Assembly (NCBI GenBank): GCA_947179485.1
Contig: OX359245.1
Coordinates: 28,879,067-28,943,066 of the forward strand
DNA: 64,000 nt
Source of the DNA: Allacma fusca
Taxonomy: Eukaryota > Arthropoda > Collembola > Symphypleona > Sminthuridae
Direction: 5' to 3'
Shown here: positions 1-14,891 of the stretch, piece after piece
How positions within the stretch are numbered: position 1 is the first letter of the stretch
Layout: each line of letters opens with the position of its first letter
The notes under the pieces: generated by a model
The model's database searches: none
What the model was told of the DNA's origin: nothing
What the model saw: only the letters and a program-made list of their open reading frames with translations
Position numbers and translations under genes: made by a program

Positions 1-3000
1 AATTCTGAGGAGCAGAATTCCTCCTATTTTCTCAATTAATTGTAACAAGCGATATTCAATTCAATATCCCATCAACTCTTTTTGATGGGTTAAATAAGAA
101 ATTAAGATACTTGATTTTAAATAGTATTAGGTACAATTAAGTGCACATTTTAACATATCTTAATTAAATACCTTGACTGGATCACTAAAAGACACTTGGA
201 TTACTGTAGCAGATGCTGAGCCTCGTTCTCTTGCATCCTGCTTCCCTGAATATGGCTGCAGGTTCTGGGATTCGTACAAAATTGGTCGTGATGAAAACAT
301 AAAATACCTACATAAAAATAGAACATACAATAATAATAGTAACCGTCGTTATTATAATGAGCAATTTCTATATTGTCATTAGCAGGGTTCGACCCATCAA
401 ACCGGATCAACTTGTCATGGGTTCTACAAACACAATTGTCAAACATAATTTGTTTTTGCAAGTGTAGCATTAGATTGGCAAGTTAGCAATAGTGGCGACG
501 CAATTTAGGATAGTTTGGATGCAATACGTTTCAGTTTCAACATAAGTTGGACATTATTGTATAGTTTGAAATTATTGTTACCTTAATGGTGTATTCACCT
601 CTTTGAGAAAATCCAGATGTTTAAGCAAAGGCCAAATGAGTTTTGAATTAATCTTATAATTCCCGTAACAACTTAGTGAAGAAGTTAATTTCACGACCTC
701 TTTATAGTACGTGTCACGTAAACCCCTCCGACTATTCTTCACTTCATCAACTATAAACCAATAAATCAAATTAATATTTTTATTAACTTAAACCATGTTT
801 ACAATTTAAACAGGGATAAACATTAATTAGTTTAGTATAAAAGAATTTCTTGCTTTTTTTTACTAATACTACTTCTTTGATTTCATTTGCAGCGAGTTTT
901 TTCTTTATATTCTTTATTTAATTCATCATAAAGACATGACCTTATGAATACACTTTGTTTGAGCTTTTCTTCAAGTGTTTCCATTGCAAAATTTTATTCT
1001 GGTATTATGAAAACTGAAATAGTTGTTTAATCCGAAAAAGAACAATATATAATGAATAATGTCTTTCGATTTTGCGCCAGAAGTTAAAATAGTTAAACTC
1101 CGCAAATTTCGGACAAAGATCCTTCGCAAGCGAATTCGTATACAAATTTATTGTAATGATTCCTGGCATCCGGCGATCAATTCGCATAAGCGAGCAATGC
1201 GTACACGCACTCGCACGGCTTTGACGTGGCTTGATGCCCCTTTACACCTTCTGCCAACACATCGCATTACATACCTTAGAATATCGCATTTTACGTTTAC
1301 AGATAATTCACATTGTATATCTTCTCTTTAACATAATGGTAACTCTGCTGCTAAGGAACATTTTGACCTTCATCCTTATTTCTATAATAGTTATTGTAAT
1401 AAATTTCTATTTGTTACAGTTTTCAACGACTAATTACATTGATTAGAATAACATTTTATATATTTATCTTCCATTGGTTCTAATTAAAATGTACTCATTA
1501 GTTTCCTCTGCCATTGACTTAAAGCCCGTAAACCGCAAAATGAATAAATTAACACGTCGGAGTCTGTTTTTTTCAATACGGTCATTCCCATATTGAAGCA
1601 TTTTTTTGGACTATGTACATATTATGTACATAAATACATTTTTAATAGCGTAGATACTGCTGACAACAAAAATTATTGGCATACAGTCAACCAATCCCAA
1701 ATTATTATAAAATATATTTGGGACTAGTTGTGCTGCGGCACGGTCCCAAAGAATGGAGCATGATAGGGCCTTCTGTTTACCTCGAAGGCGCTGCGCGTGT
1801 ATTGCGTTACAGAAGCCACCTCTCCTCGTCTACTTTAGCAAGCAAGCAATTTTTGCATGCTTGCTGTATGTACACATGCAATCTACCCGTCACTTACGTC
1901 GTAAATGAACCCTTACGTATGTATGTATACAGAATGCCCGTGTCGGTTTTTTCTGTTTTCTCGGTGAGCACAACCTAATACGCGATTTTTTAAAATTTTC
2001 TTTCGTCGTTCATATGAAGCCTTACATTTTGAAGTAAAAAAATTATGCAGATTAGGTTGTGCTCACCGTGAAAAAAAATCCGTAATGAGCAAAAAATGCA
2101 ATGTAATTTTTTTTACAAAATCCGCTATAATTATCCCAAGTTGTCCAAAAAAATCATGAAGCAACCTTAGGTTGCTATAACAATTAATTGAATTTTTTTA
2201 ATTAATTAAATTATTGAAATTTTCGGGCTTTTTCGGGTTTCTGCCTTAGCAGTACGATTTTCCGACCGCATTTCATCCCGAAAATTGCTATGATGTACAT
2301 GCACATTAAGTGGTATACATACAAATAATTAACGACTTGATGACTTTTTCGTTGTCCGTTTTCAAAAATACAGACTCGTCGGTAATATGTTCGATATACT
2401 ATACATAATTTCCTGTAGACTATTGATAGGTTTCTTATGCCATGTACTTACAATTAGCCTTGCAAATATCTTAGATGCAGTGAAAATTATAACTACATTC
2501 TTTCGTCTACTTGGTACTTCAGAAATTGTGTGACTTAAACATCTGAGCTCATGATTTATTAAGAAACTTTAATCCATTGAATCACATGGAAAGCTAGTAA
2601 ACACGTTTCTATAGGTAGCAATCAGTTAAGCATCAGACTTTGGCTCACATCGTTTCCAATTACATATCATTGTGTTTTTTAATATTTAATCAGCAACGTG
2701 CACAAGCACTCACGTGCCTCCGTAATGTGACTTTAATAATTTTATTGTCATATGTATCTGTACAGACTTGAAATTAGGATTAAAAGCATGTGAGAATTTC
2801 ATCTACTTGCAGTACACAAAGTGGGTGCACAACAACCTAATATGTTGATGCTTGTAAGTGATTGTGTACCTAAAGGAATGGGCTGGTTCGTACTGGTTAA
2901 TTCTCCCGGCAAAATTTTGAGCATGGTATATATATCATGCAAGACATTTGAACCGGTTTCTAGGAAAATCAATAGTGAATCCTATCAACTTTTGGAAAGG

Positions 3001-6000
3001 TTAAGGTACATATTAAATTGCATTGAAATGCAATTAACGGCCTGATAATTTCATTTACAATTCTGGTAACAAAATGTTTCATATACTTTTTACAGGTTGT
3101 GATAAACTCAGCATTCAGTCATATACCATGTTTCCTCAAGTTTCTAATATGTATCGAGGAGTGATCAAACTCACTAGTAAAAATGCACAATATTTTTAAA
3201 AAGCCACGATGTTATTCCACGTGATGAACTCAAACATACACGTGAAGTTATGCGTGGAGAGCGAAGTTTCGCTAGATATTTAATATATTGATTATCTTTT
3301 CACAGCGTCATAAAAATGACAAGTGCCCTTTCAAGAGTTACCTCTTGTTGAAATAATAATTTACATATCAATCAACCAGCACTTTGTTTTCCAGCAGGTA
3401 TCTTTAAGATGCGTAGAATTTTTTTAAAAGTCTACAAGTTGAACGTCTAGGTTTGGCGGTACCATTTCAGCCTCAGCCTGACCATGGCAACTAGTAAAAG
3501 GGCATTATCATCAGGTACTTGCTCATTCAATCTGAAACCAAAAAGGCTTTAGGAGCTTTTACGCAATTAAAATCCTCTCAAGAAACTCGTTGGGATTTTT
3601 TCATAACATCAAACACCTACTGGGTATAACATTTTGTTATTAGCAGAAATCCGTAGACTTGATTATTTTTATTGGAACTAGTTTTCACGGTAGGTTAAGA
3701 TCATCCAATTTTTTCAAATCAAGGACATATTTCTAGTATTATCCAACAGCAAAATTTTCAATTGAAAAGGTTTACCGAGTTCAGGCAGTATTGTTTGTTC
3801 ATATTCTAAGATTTTGTACTACACCTTTTGAAGGCTTTATTCAAACTAGCATTTGGGCAAACTCATTGGCTACAACCGACAAACTTCTCAAATAGCCATT
3901 AGTATCAAAATCCAATATGTATGTTTCAACGACCTCAATTTTTGACAGATTCTTCAACGCTGCTGCAATTTAACAATATTATAGATATTGACAGTGTTGA
4001 TACTGCTCTTCCTGTGTCGATGTTTTAATCCCATGATATTTTGCTACTTTTAAGAGTATTACCCATTGCCAAAGAAATAATCGGTCATTTTGTAAAATAT
4101 TTGCGAAGTGCAACTCTGGAACATGTGTAGCTCGTCCCAGTGTTATTAAAAATCTGTTTTGCTTTGCATACTATTACATAACAGTATAGATTATGTAATT
4201 TTTATTGAGCTTATTTAAGTATTATGTAATTGTAAGTGTTATGTCACAGGGGCCCGTTGGGAATGTAATAATTTCATTGAAGCACAAAATTGACTTCATC
4301 AAAATTCTGGCACAAACGAATGGCATCGTGTAACATCACTTAATGTTAGTCATTCCTGTTAAATACATACTCACTGATCTAAAAACCCATCATGAGGAAA
4401 CCATACATGACTTCTGGAATTTTTTCCCCAACGCACCGGTAAGACGAGCTATTTTTATGCTTACATATATAACAAAGTGGTTAATGGAAACAACTTGTCA
4501 CTATAATTATGGACAAATACACGAACCTGATATTGAAAGTGAATATATAGCACGATGTAGCAGACTATGTATGTATATAGTAGCGTGTGTGCATGTGTGT
4601 AATTACACAATGGCCGTTTTACAATGGCGAACTGAAGTCCGCGTTTAGTCAATGCTCGTAAGTTAAATAGAAAATAATCTTTGTTGATGTTAGCATTCTC
4701 GTCCAGTCCTGCTTGTTAGAAGCTATTATAAAAATTGCAAATCATTAAACTCACTAATCTCCCTTATACTGAGAGCACTCGGAAGACTGGAACTTTAAGA
4801 GGTTTCTTATTTTCCTTAAAATATCCTTGGTTTGTTATTTCCTTTGCTTTAAATTCACCTGCACAGTTTAGCACACTCAATTTATGCAATCGTCGAAAAT
4901 AGTCCTTTACTAAAATAATTTCTGCATCCTCTCAATAAGAAACCCCCGACGTGTAGGAACATTTAACTCTTATAATGACATGCTCCTATAAAGAATACAA
5001 GTTACCATTGTGGTAAATGTGAATGTTTCAAATGGGGTTTCCTAGTAAAAATTTATTAAAACCGCATGTCCTAACTTGATTATATCATTGCTTTAATACA
5101 CTCAATTTAAGTACGAGTTTTCCAACATGGCCGAAGGTTTGCGTGTAATTTTCGTGCTTAACTTTATGAGAAATTCCTACGAGGTCTATGGGCAAATGGG
5201 TCACTCCACTGAAGAAACATAAAATAAACATGTGATTTTTAAGTATTATAATCGGGCAAATGTCTTAAAGTGAGATAAGGGAACAAATTGTCACACTCTT
5301 TTGAAGTTTCAATCAAACGGATAATTGTTAGAAACCATTCATGTGCAAATGTACTGTTGTCAAATTAACTTCTTTTTGGAAGATTTACATTCGCAGTAGC
5401 AGCTCAAAGATATTGGATTACAAGTGTGCATATTCATAGGCAGACAGGTATTTACACAGGAATGCACAATAACACGTAATGAAAAGTTATCCTAATTTTG
5501 ATTTTTATTCCTTGTAGGGAGAACCTGTCCAATGCGTAACTATGATAGCTAAGATTACAGAATGTTCAAGTGCTGGAGGTATCAATCACTCTAAAATAAA
5601 AATTCCATTTTTGTCTCGCCACCTGGATCGTAAGGATCGAGGCATGAGTACATATTTATAAATAGGTAAAAACCTCACAGGAATGTCGGCTTGGAGGACA
5701 ACACAACCCTTGCGATGTTCAAGCCGAGATAATTACAACTTGTACTAACTCCAATCTAAAATTGTATGAACTAGTGGATACTACACACGGAAATCCCCAC
5801 ATTGGATTTTACTGCCACAAAAGAATAATTGACACAAGTCTAAGATTGTGAGCTAACAAGGAAAGATTTTACATGTCACTCTTGGATTTTAACAAGTTGT
5901 ATGTTTTAGTTCGTCCTTAGAGCGTTCTTGCTGGAAACAATTGGATTTTCAAAATCTCTCTTGATCTTTTGTTACTTTCCCTTCTGAATCTGAAGTTCCT

Positions 6001-9000
6001 GCAGGAAAGCGGTCAACTCAAAAGACCCTATTGAAAATGGTCGAATTTAAAATCCCTGTTGAAAACTAAATCTTTCGTCCGAGACTTTTTTTTTTAAATC
6101 CGAAAATAATGTCACATACTGTTTTGTACTGTTCTGACAACCGAATTCACCCGATATTCCTAAAAGCAAATTCAGAACGATTCAAATAAATATGTAGAAA
6201 ATCTATCACTTTTTTGCATTCAAATTCTAAAAACATACTGATGCTCCGAAGTTTGAAATGCTGCTTACAAGTTTAAACAGTCAGTGCATCTACAGTAGTA
6301 CTTTTTTGAAAATACTTGGAAATCTCTTCTCAGGATACAAGTCAAAATTCGCCGGAGTTACGTAAGTTCTTGATTATTCTAAGGGAGTACCAGAAAAAAT
6401 GGTGTTTGGTTCAAATCCATAAATGACATGTCAAAACCCTGTCCTGTCAGAGCTGGAACAATTACAACATATAAATCAACCTGAAACTAGCCGTTGAAAT
6501 TGAATCCCACAGTGATGCTATCTTTTACAAGCAGAGACCTGCAGACATTTGATTGTAACTTGTAGTATATTTTTTATTGTTGAGCTTCGATCACTATATT
6601 TATTACATTGATTCCCGGATCTTCAAACAATCTTACATTACTTGGTTCACTGAGTACTTAATAATTTCAGCACGGGACTAAAGTAAACGTGTCATCGCCG
6701 ATTACAACAAGCGAAAATGAAACTACACATTGATGAACCCAGTTTTTATTCCCAGAAACAATATTAAAACATTTATGTAATAACAACTGTATTGATACCT
6801 ATACTATAGTATATCATAACCTTCACCATTGACATCTTTTGAAGTGTCCAGTCCTAAATGTAGATATAAGTGCATAAGTGTCCAGTTTGTACATTGAAAA
6901 TTTACTGAAAATTCTTTCTGATTCTGACTTGGGATTAATTGACATAATTACTAATTTTGTAGAATTAAATCCTGTACAATGAAAATCCCTGCTCCAGTGG
7001 GGTGGTTACTGTAGCATAAAAAAATTGGAGGCAGTGTAATCTCGTGTTTACAACAGCCCCGACAGTTTAATACATAAATGGATAGGACCTTTTCATTTCC
7101 TTTTCGAGTATTTCTCATTGGATCTCGGATTTTAGAACTACACCATATGACTATTGAAAATTGGTATGAACACCGAAACAAATTGTGAGATTTAATAGTT
7201 GGACATAAATTTCCAGAAATTCTCTAAATGACTTATAGACCGGGCAGCAGTTCAGGAAGTTAATGGGAAAGATGTAATTAAATCTAAAAGATTTGGCTCA
7301 AACTCATGTAAAACCTCTGAAGTTATCTAATTTGGCTGATGTAGCGTGTGTTCTATAATTTATTATATTTACGAACATTATGTACCGGAGTTAATTTTCT
7401 CAACTGCACTCAACAAGTATTGTTTCATCTCTAGTCCACAATAATAAACATCAAGTGAATAATTTTCCCACAATAGAACTTCTTGCTTATGACCTTGGGT
7501 GTATGGATATGAAACTTTCACTGATTCCCACATTTTAACTCATCACATTTTCTCATCAAGTATGTAAAACCACCATTGGCGAGAACTCAGACCCATGACA
7601 TAGACAAGTCTATGAGCAAAAAACAATTGAGATTTCCTGTACCTCTCATTATTTAACTCTGCTTAACTTGGTGCTAAAACATACGAATGAACCTTTTAAA
7701 GTTCAATAATACAGTAGTTCTTCCAGACCTTTGTAACATATTTGACCCAATTGATCCCAATGTAGAATATTTTACAGAATTCTTTCGAGAAGAGACCCTA
7801 AATGTTTTCTCTAATGAATTTCTTAGAGCCCCGTCCTAGTACGCAAGCAAAGCACTTACTGATTGTGTATGTACGTATGTATGTAATTATGTGCATGATA
7901 TAATTAATATTAGTAATAGTACGCCTCAAGTTACAAAAATATTTCCACTATTATTTATCATACTTGCTATTTACTGAACAAAGACTTGTGGAAAATTCGG
8001 CCCCTTCAATGACGACATACTTCTGCGTCAAATTAATTCTACGTGTAGTGAGAAAGAAATTTATAATTATATATGAGAGTGAACTTCGGAACGGACTAAT
8101 GCCATTAAGATGAAAGGAAATGTTTTGCAGATTCAAACCAACCAGGGAAATAATCATTCCAGATTCTGAAACGAGTTTGAAACATTATGACGCACTCTTA
8201 TGAAGTGCCCGAGAGGAGAATTGCTGGAAAATAATAGACTTCGCAGCATTCGCTCATTCATCGCTTCCAGCTATAAAAAACCTGATTAAAAAATATAGAA
8301 AAAGAAGATCTTAACACTAGCAATAAAGGAACAAGCGTACTTTGCGTACGACCCAATTATAAGACAGGGCTACATTGCACCCTATAAAAAGAACGGAAAA
8401 ATTCTCTATGAAAAAATTAATTCTGCGAAGAAGTAGATATAGTTATATAATCAACAAATATGTTCAAATGCACTTCTGTTGAGAATCAGTGAGAGGAAAG
8501 TCATTATGTAACACAGCAATGGCTGAATGTGAGTCTGTGAGATACAATGACAGTTCAAAAATGCAAGATATTTTGAGCAGCATCACAATTACTGCAATGA
8601 AACTAAGATGCAGCACAATCCTGCAAAACGTTCAGAAATTGATATCACCAAATTAAAATTTTTAATTAAATTAGAAGTAAAATGCTAAGAAATTATTTCA
8701 CTAAAACTTGCATCTCACAAACTCGATGAAACATCAGTCATTTTTTAAACTTGAGTCTACAGAAGAGTCAGTAGTTAAATTGAGTCCAAATTTTAACAAA
8801 TCTCACTACGATAATCCCAAGTCTTTATCCCAGAATTCTCAATACAAAATAATTACTTAGCACTTGATTTAAAATAATTTTAACAGAAGGGCTCGGCAAC
8901 AACTGCACATAATAAAATTCAACTCTACTTAATTTTACTCAACAATTAAAACAATTATTCTTTCAGAAGCTATGCATTTGCATATTAGACAAGGATCTCA

Positions 9001-12000
9001 CCTTCACTTACCCCTTAATCTGCAAACAAGATTACACCTGAATTGTATCTATTTTAGACCAGCACAGGGACCGGTATGTAATTGTGTATGCTAATGACAA
9101 AAACAATTATCATTATTTTTATTTTTAGTTTTTTTTTACTAAAACAAGTAAAGCTTAATCAAAGCTATAGTGAAGTTTACAATAATTCTAATTATGTAAC
9201 TTATAAATATGCGTGAAATCAACCATTGCCAGTATCAATATTGCTTTGTAACGATTCTGCAAGTAAAATCTAAAAATATATGCTACAAGTGTCAGCCCTA
9301 TTAAAAAAATGTTTGGCACAAGACTATTTCAACCTTTTCTTGGCTTTATCAACGCATGTAGATAACAAACAGGATAAGATACAAAGACTGGATCTTGCTC
9401 TATTATCGTGTCATTTTCTCAATCTGAACTCTTCTTGAGAACTAAAATAATTCCTCTAATGTCCTAATGTATAGATTACTAAAATCATGGATTCTGTCAT
9501 CCCAGAAAAAATTGACTGATTGACACAGCACACACGCCACAAAAAATAATATTACTCAGTTACCTGTTATCTCAATGTCTAGGTGATGGCTGGGATCAGA
9601 ATGAGAACAGAATACAATTTATTGCGTAATGATTTTTCACGCAGCAAGCCTCCCCCCGTATCATCACAATAAATCCTGAATTTTTATCTTGACACAAAAG
9701 TTTCTTTAACAAAGATGAAGGATATTTACGGCTTGCATAGAAATGTATGGCCGGAGCATGTAAATATAAACCTGTTGTATGCCATTATTTGTCCCAATGA
9801 TTTAACAACCCAGTTTTCTCTGCTCTGAATAATTTTCCTATTTGCAGTCACTGGGTTTTTAATATACGCTGGGAACCCCCAAGCATTTACATATTAAAAA
9901 AAAATTATTCACAGATCATTACATATTATGCCGGTTTGGGGCTTTAATCAGTGCCAACAATCTTCCTAGAATAAATGGTTGGATTGCGTAACGGGTAGCC
10001 GCTCGTAAATATAAAGCATTGTCAACACTCAAAGCCGCTCTCTCAATTGAATTTTTTTCTCGGTCATAAATAAACACTAAAAATAAATTTGTACTCACTC
10101 CTAATTAAATCATCAAGAATAATTCTCCCTTCGGTTGTTTTTGTGTCCATCTCCCCGTAAATAAAATCTCTGCCAGATTTCCAGCACAGTGCAAATCCCA
10201 AGGTGGAAAAATTGTCATATTTTTATAACAAATTCTGTCCCCAGTCCCTTGGGATTCTATAATAATTATTTCCCTCCCAGTAATAATAATTAAACAAACC
10301 ATCGAACAAAGAACAGTTTCTTCTGGGATATTCCAAGTCATTGAAAAACAAGAAAAGTTCTCTCAAGAATTGCAGCCTGATGTTGTCAAGGAGCATAAAA
10401 AAATCCTACAAGTCATTTCCGCATCCAATGCAAGTTTCCCAAGCCTAAATGACATGTTCAACCTTTGACAGTTAAAAATCCATAGTGGGGATAGCAATTA
10501 GATTTTTTTTAAGAAGGTATGCACAAACCCTCAATTTATCTCCCCAGACTTTGGGGTCTGTTGGAAGTCCCATAAAAATCTGTACCCCTGGGAAGGAAGC
10601 CTCATTTCGTAAATAACTCCTGAGTAGACATTCCTGTCCTCACATTTTTAATTCCTTTAATTTGAGATCCCCATTAAGCACGCATAGCACTTATCAATAA
10701 AAATAATAATAGCAATTTATGATTATTAAACAGAAATAACTTAACCCATGGAATATTGTCTGAGGATTTTATTTGAGAATGGAAAAACTGGAAATAAATT
10801 GTTATCACAGTGGGATGTGCTAAGTTTACATTCAATATGTAACTTTTGTCACTCAGAATCAGTCCCTATCTACGAAAGAGCATATGAGAATATCCTAAAC
10901 GTCTTTGTTCCCGAAGGACTCCTAAAGTTCATGGTCCAAGATATATCTTATCTCAATCCTTTGGTCAGTGAGGAGCGTAAACAAAAATAGGATAATAAAA
11001 ACGAGTGTTTTTACAGGAGCGTATAGGAATTAATAGCAAAAGACTTGACAATAATAATCAATGGAGAGGCTACACTCTTGCATTTACTTTACTTGCAGGT
11101 TGTGAGCAAACAGGAAAGATTTTTATACTTGAGTCGTAAGTATAAGTATATATATGAAAACAGGAAAGCTTATAAATAGGACAAGAACAAGGGACGGAAT
11201 TATTGCAAGAGATCAAGTGAGCTTTCAATTAATGACCTTATTTTATTATCGGTCAAAAATAAAAGCGTGCGTTGGGAGCCATTGAGTTGTTGTGGAGAGG
11301 CTCAATTTATTACATTAAAATCTTCCTAAAGAATAAAAAATAATTTTTATATGTAGAATGTACATATGTAATTTTATATGTAAGTAGTACAAGAAATGCA
11401 CCCAGTAATTTTTTGGGTAGGATAATTTTCCATGCAAAAAATAAAAACAAATATCCCTTAAAATTCTATTTGTTTACTTTTGAAGGGGGAAGTTGTTTCT
11501 TCAGTTATTATCATTGGGCAGAGTTGGAGTCAAGTGATTACCTTCCTGACATGAGCCTGTGGCATGTATGCTAAAAATCTTTAGTAAATATGTACGTTTG
11601 GAGGTTCAGTAAAAAAAAAAGCAAAAGCTGTTATTGCTCTTATTCTTCCTGCTCCGGTGCTCATCAAGCCTTTTCTCAAAGCTGTCATGCTGACTCTATT
11701 TCTATCTTTTGGATTACTCTTGAATCCTCCCAATCATGAGTGTTATTTATATATGAGGTATGGATTTATTATATTATTATGTATATTGTCTTTGAATATT
11801 TTATTTAATAACGGTGGTGTAAAAAACAGTAACAATAATAATTATTATAACCACAAATGTATATATCACTTCCTGCATTGACAGGATTCCTTATTAGAAA
11901 CTTATGGCACACAGTTCTTTTGTAGGAATCCCAACTCTTGATGGACATTTCTATAATAATTACTTAACTCTAGGAATACAATGGAGGTCATTTTACTAAA

Positions 12001-12010
12001 AGCTCAATTC
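1..12010. other. Gene-poor AT-rich stretch, no recognised gene
   Basis: I see no coding exon with splice signals or family resemblance here on either strand. Open frames are all about 100 codons or shorter and of low-complexity or AT-rich composition. The longest clean one (10748-10990, plus, 80 residues, starting MEYCLRILFENG) has no family I recognise and no convincing splice context. The only clear structure is the inverted repeat at 1957-2073. The stretch lies downstream of the CD36-like gene A and may be intergenic or a long intron of a gene outside the window. Confidence 0.5.
1957..2073. repeat. Inverted repeat (foldback), 18-bp perfect arms
   Basis: The arm CGGTGAGCACAACCTAAT at 1962-1979 is repeated as its exact reverse complement at 2051-2068, with a 71-base loop. 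The pairing continues outward into a T-run and an A-run with one mismatch. It could be a small foldback transposon remnant. I see no clear target-site duplication. Confidence 0.6.
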
Positions 12011-14591
12011 TCATAGTATACTAATGCACTGGATCCTTTGTGGTCGGATGAAGTAAATCTCGTAGAGACTCATGAGGACTCCGGAAATGAAGGAGAGGAC
12101 GAGCATGGCTAGGACTATGGGTTTCCAGACCCTGAGGATCTCCAACGGGACTACTAATCTGTCCCGGATCTCTGCAACATCTGTCTCCGCTAGATCTCCT
12201 CTCTGTAATTACGACAAATATTTTAGGGTCAGATATATATAATTATTCCAAGATTTAAATTCAGAGAGATTTTGAGAGTATGTTATCAAAATATTGTTTT
12301 AAAATTTGAGACAAACCTCTTCAACCCAAAATATTGGGACGATAGCCTCAGAAACTTTACTAAAAGCTGTGATGCCAGGAAGCCTTTGCAACTCCGTTGA
12401 AATTTGAATTCGTTTCACTATTCTTAAAATAGCGCCGGAATTCTGTTGGCAAAATTACAGATCATTAGTATTTTGATTTTTAATTCAATTTTTGCTTTTT
12501 TTAAAAAAAATGTGGGCATTTCAAATTAGGGGGCTTGAAATATTTTTAGGAGACATTTGTAGCTTTTTAAATCGTAGGAGATTCAAATCAAGTTTGCAAA
12601 TATTTGAGAGGAAGGAATTATTTAAGGGTGGAAAAATTACAATTATTACAAAATTTACTTACAGGCTCAATTATGATATCAGTCTCATGTTTGCTTGGAT
12701 CAGGCTTCATCCCCTCAACCTCCTCATGGTATCTTTTATCACCTTGGAGGAAATGTGGGAGGGACAGTCCAATAGGAATACCTGGTAGCAAAAAGTTTGG
12801 TTAAAAAAACTGGATTGCCGGAGAATTTCACCTAGGAACATTGTGGTGATGCAATGTTTTGAGTACAGCTGTACTGGACTCTGGTAAATTTTTTTTTACC
12901 TTTTTTGCAAGAGAACATTCGAATTGCACCATGCCCTCTGCAGCTATTTGCAAGGCCAGAGCCGGGATCAGTGCAAAAGCACTGATTCTCGCCATTGGTA
13001 TAAGGGTCCTGCAATAATTCCTCAGGGATAGAAAAACGATAGGCGGGGATCCCCTCAAAATTTAATTCCTTGTCGAAGCGCAAGTAAATAGAGCGGCAGA
13101 TTTCCGGATTGAAAATTCTCAATCTTTGGTCCTTGCTCACAAAAGGGGCAAAGACAGAGCCGTCCGTTCCATTGATTTTGTTACAGTACTGATGCTGTGA
13201 GTCTTCTGGGAGGGATTGATTGGTCCAATAGGAAAGTTTCTTCTGGTGATCAAACTCCACAATTTTCCCAAAATCTTTGTAGTTTTTGATCCCACGATTC
13301 ACTTTAAATTCTTTTGATGGAGTTCCATTTTTCTGTTAAAAAAATTATTTTTGGGGGATGGTTAAGAAACGAACTTAAATGTTTAGCGGATTTTAACGTG
13401 GACATAAATGCGAGTTATTATTTTACATTTTTAAAACAAATTTGAAGCTAACCTGGTTGTAAAAGGCGAACGTTCCCTCGACAAATTCGTCAGGGAGTTC
13501 TACAATCCCGAAATCAGCTAAATTCTCATAGGTTGCTCCTAAATGAACTCCATCGAAGACAAGCTCTCGGATGTTCACATCTCTCAAAACAAACTTTTCG
13601 TCCATGCTCATGAAAAAATCAATGAGGTAGTTTGCGAGGGAGGAGTAGAGCAGCTTGTAAATTAAGGTCGATGCTGACTGTAATTTTAAAATTTTAGTTA
13701 TAATTATTTTTTTGCAAAAGTATATATTTTTTTTTGTAAAAACAATAAACGAAATTTAAGAATTTTTTCTAAAATTTCCGGGTAGGGACTTACTAAAAAT
13801 GGTACGTTGATAATATTCACCGTGTCCTCTTGGCTCCCGACGGACAGATCTCGTCTAAAATAGTAATGAACTACTTCCCTATAAGACACTGTATCTTCAT
13901 CCTCATCAACCCCAATGATTTGTTTTGTACGCTTTTCCCTACACAAAAAAATTTTAAAATTTAGAAAAATTGTTGTATAAATCATGGATTTAGTATTTTG
14001 CCGGAAAATTAAATAATTCTCAACTCACTCCCAAACATATGGGCCAACTTCTTGCAACTTGAACTTCCCACCATTTTCGGCATCCTCAATATTTGTAACG
14101 TTGAAGATATTGAATTTGATTAAAATGGGGATTTTTATGTCCGTCCATTTTTCCCAGGTCTCAGTCCCATTTAGTAACCTTGTCTCCTGCAAAATTGTCA
14201 AAATAATAGTTATGAATTTATACAAGTATTTTCTTCATAATCGTTTTTTTAACCTGGGAAATTACATTTAAAATAATAATTTTTCAAGAAATTTACCTTC
14301 AAAATTAAGGCTCTGACCACAGCAGGAACGACTATGAGGAAAAGAACTAGACAGACGACCAGGAGCACCGCAGCAATGGCAGTTACTGTGGGGCCTGCAA
14401 ACTGTAACAAAAGTAGCTGATCAAAATATTTGTCTCACTTTTTGACTAAAAAACAATTTTTTTTCCAAATTTAAAATTTGGCTCAAAATCGTTTTAAAAT
14501 TTTGATCAAAATTGTTTTAAAATTTTAATGAAAAATGTCTAGAGAAAAAACTTACGAAAATTGCAGCCTTGTGTGGATTCCTATTCTTCAT
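12011..14591 (-). CDS. CD36-family scavenger receptor (SNMP/class B type), gene A, 9 exons, 512 aa
   Basis: Exons by high-to-low coordinate: 14591-14556, 14401-14297, 14186-14029, 13938-13794, 13677-13453, 13332-12900, 12781-12663, 12442-12317, 12202-12011 (stop TGA). All introns are GT...AG and the total is 1539 nt. The protein starts MKNRNPHKAAIF. A membrane anchor fills residues 13-45, an extracellular loop about 48-470, and a second anchor about 475-497 with a short tail. Family landmarks are NGTETWEKWTD, FNVTN, EVGPYVW, NVNIRELVFDG, CNKINGTDGSVFAPF, ICRSI and a GIPIGLSLPHF block. Six loop cysteines in exon 6 match the CD36 disulfide set. Several N-glycosylation sequons are present. The family binds lipids and other hydrophobic ligands at the plasma membrane; the ligand here is unknown. 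It has the same structure as the gene at 56981-60016. A CD36, SNMP or croquemort subfamily cannot be assigned by eye. Confidence 0.95.
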
Positions 14592-14669
14592 TGTAAATAT
14601 TTACAAAATTATGGTTAAAAATAGCTTCACAATTAAATTCTCTATACACACTTTGCTCAAGTGCTTTAT

Positions 14670-14880
14670 TTCCCTAATACAGAGTTGCACCGGAAAAATT
14701 ATTCAAAATTCTAAATTCCCTGCAGGATTGCACTGGAAATAGTTTCAGAAAAGTGTGTTCTAATTCCCTACAGATGAGTGCACTGGAAATAATGCAATAT
14801 ACTAATTCCCTACAGATTATTGCACTGGAAACAATATAAAATTATACTTGAATTCCCTGCAGACTTGCACTGGAAGTTGC
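14670..14880. repeat. Five imperfect ~46-bp direct repeats upstream of CD36-like gene A
   Basis: A core close to TTCCCTACAGATT followed by TTGCACTGGAAAT recurs from 14670, 14716, 14764, 14806 and 14853 (spacing 46, 48, 42 and 47). The array ends about 79 bases before the start codon of the minus-strand gene A, so it lies in its 5' UTR or promoter. Nothing similar precedes the sister gene at 60016. It could be a set of transcription-factor sites or a simple tandem duplication. Confidence 0.75.
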
Positions 14881-14891
14881 TGAGAGCAGTT

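Noticed and set aside
387..396. GGTTCGACCC, like a tRNA B box
   Set aside because: No A box at the right distance and no acceptor stem can be drawn.
10748..10990. An 80-codon plus-strand frame with ATG and non-repetitive composition
   Set aside because: No homology I recognise, no splice sites or promoter context; kept only as a note in the region entry.
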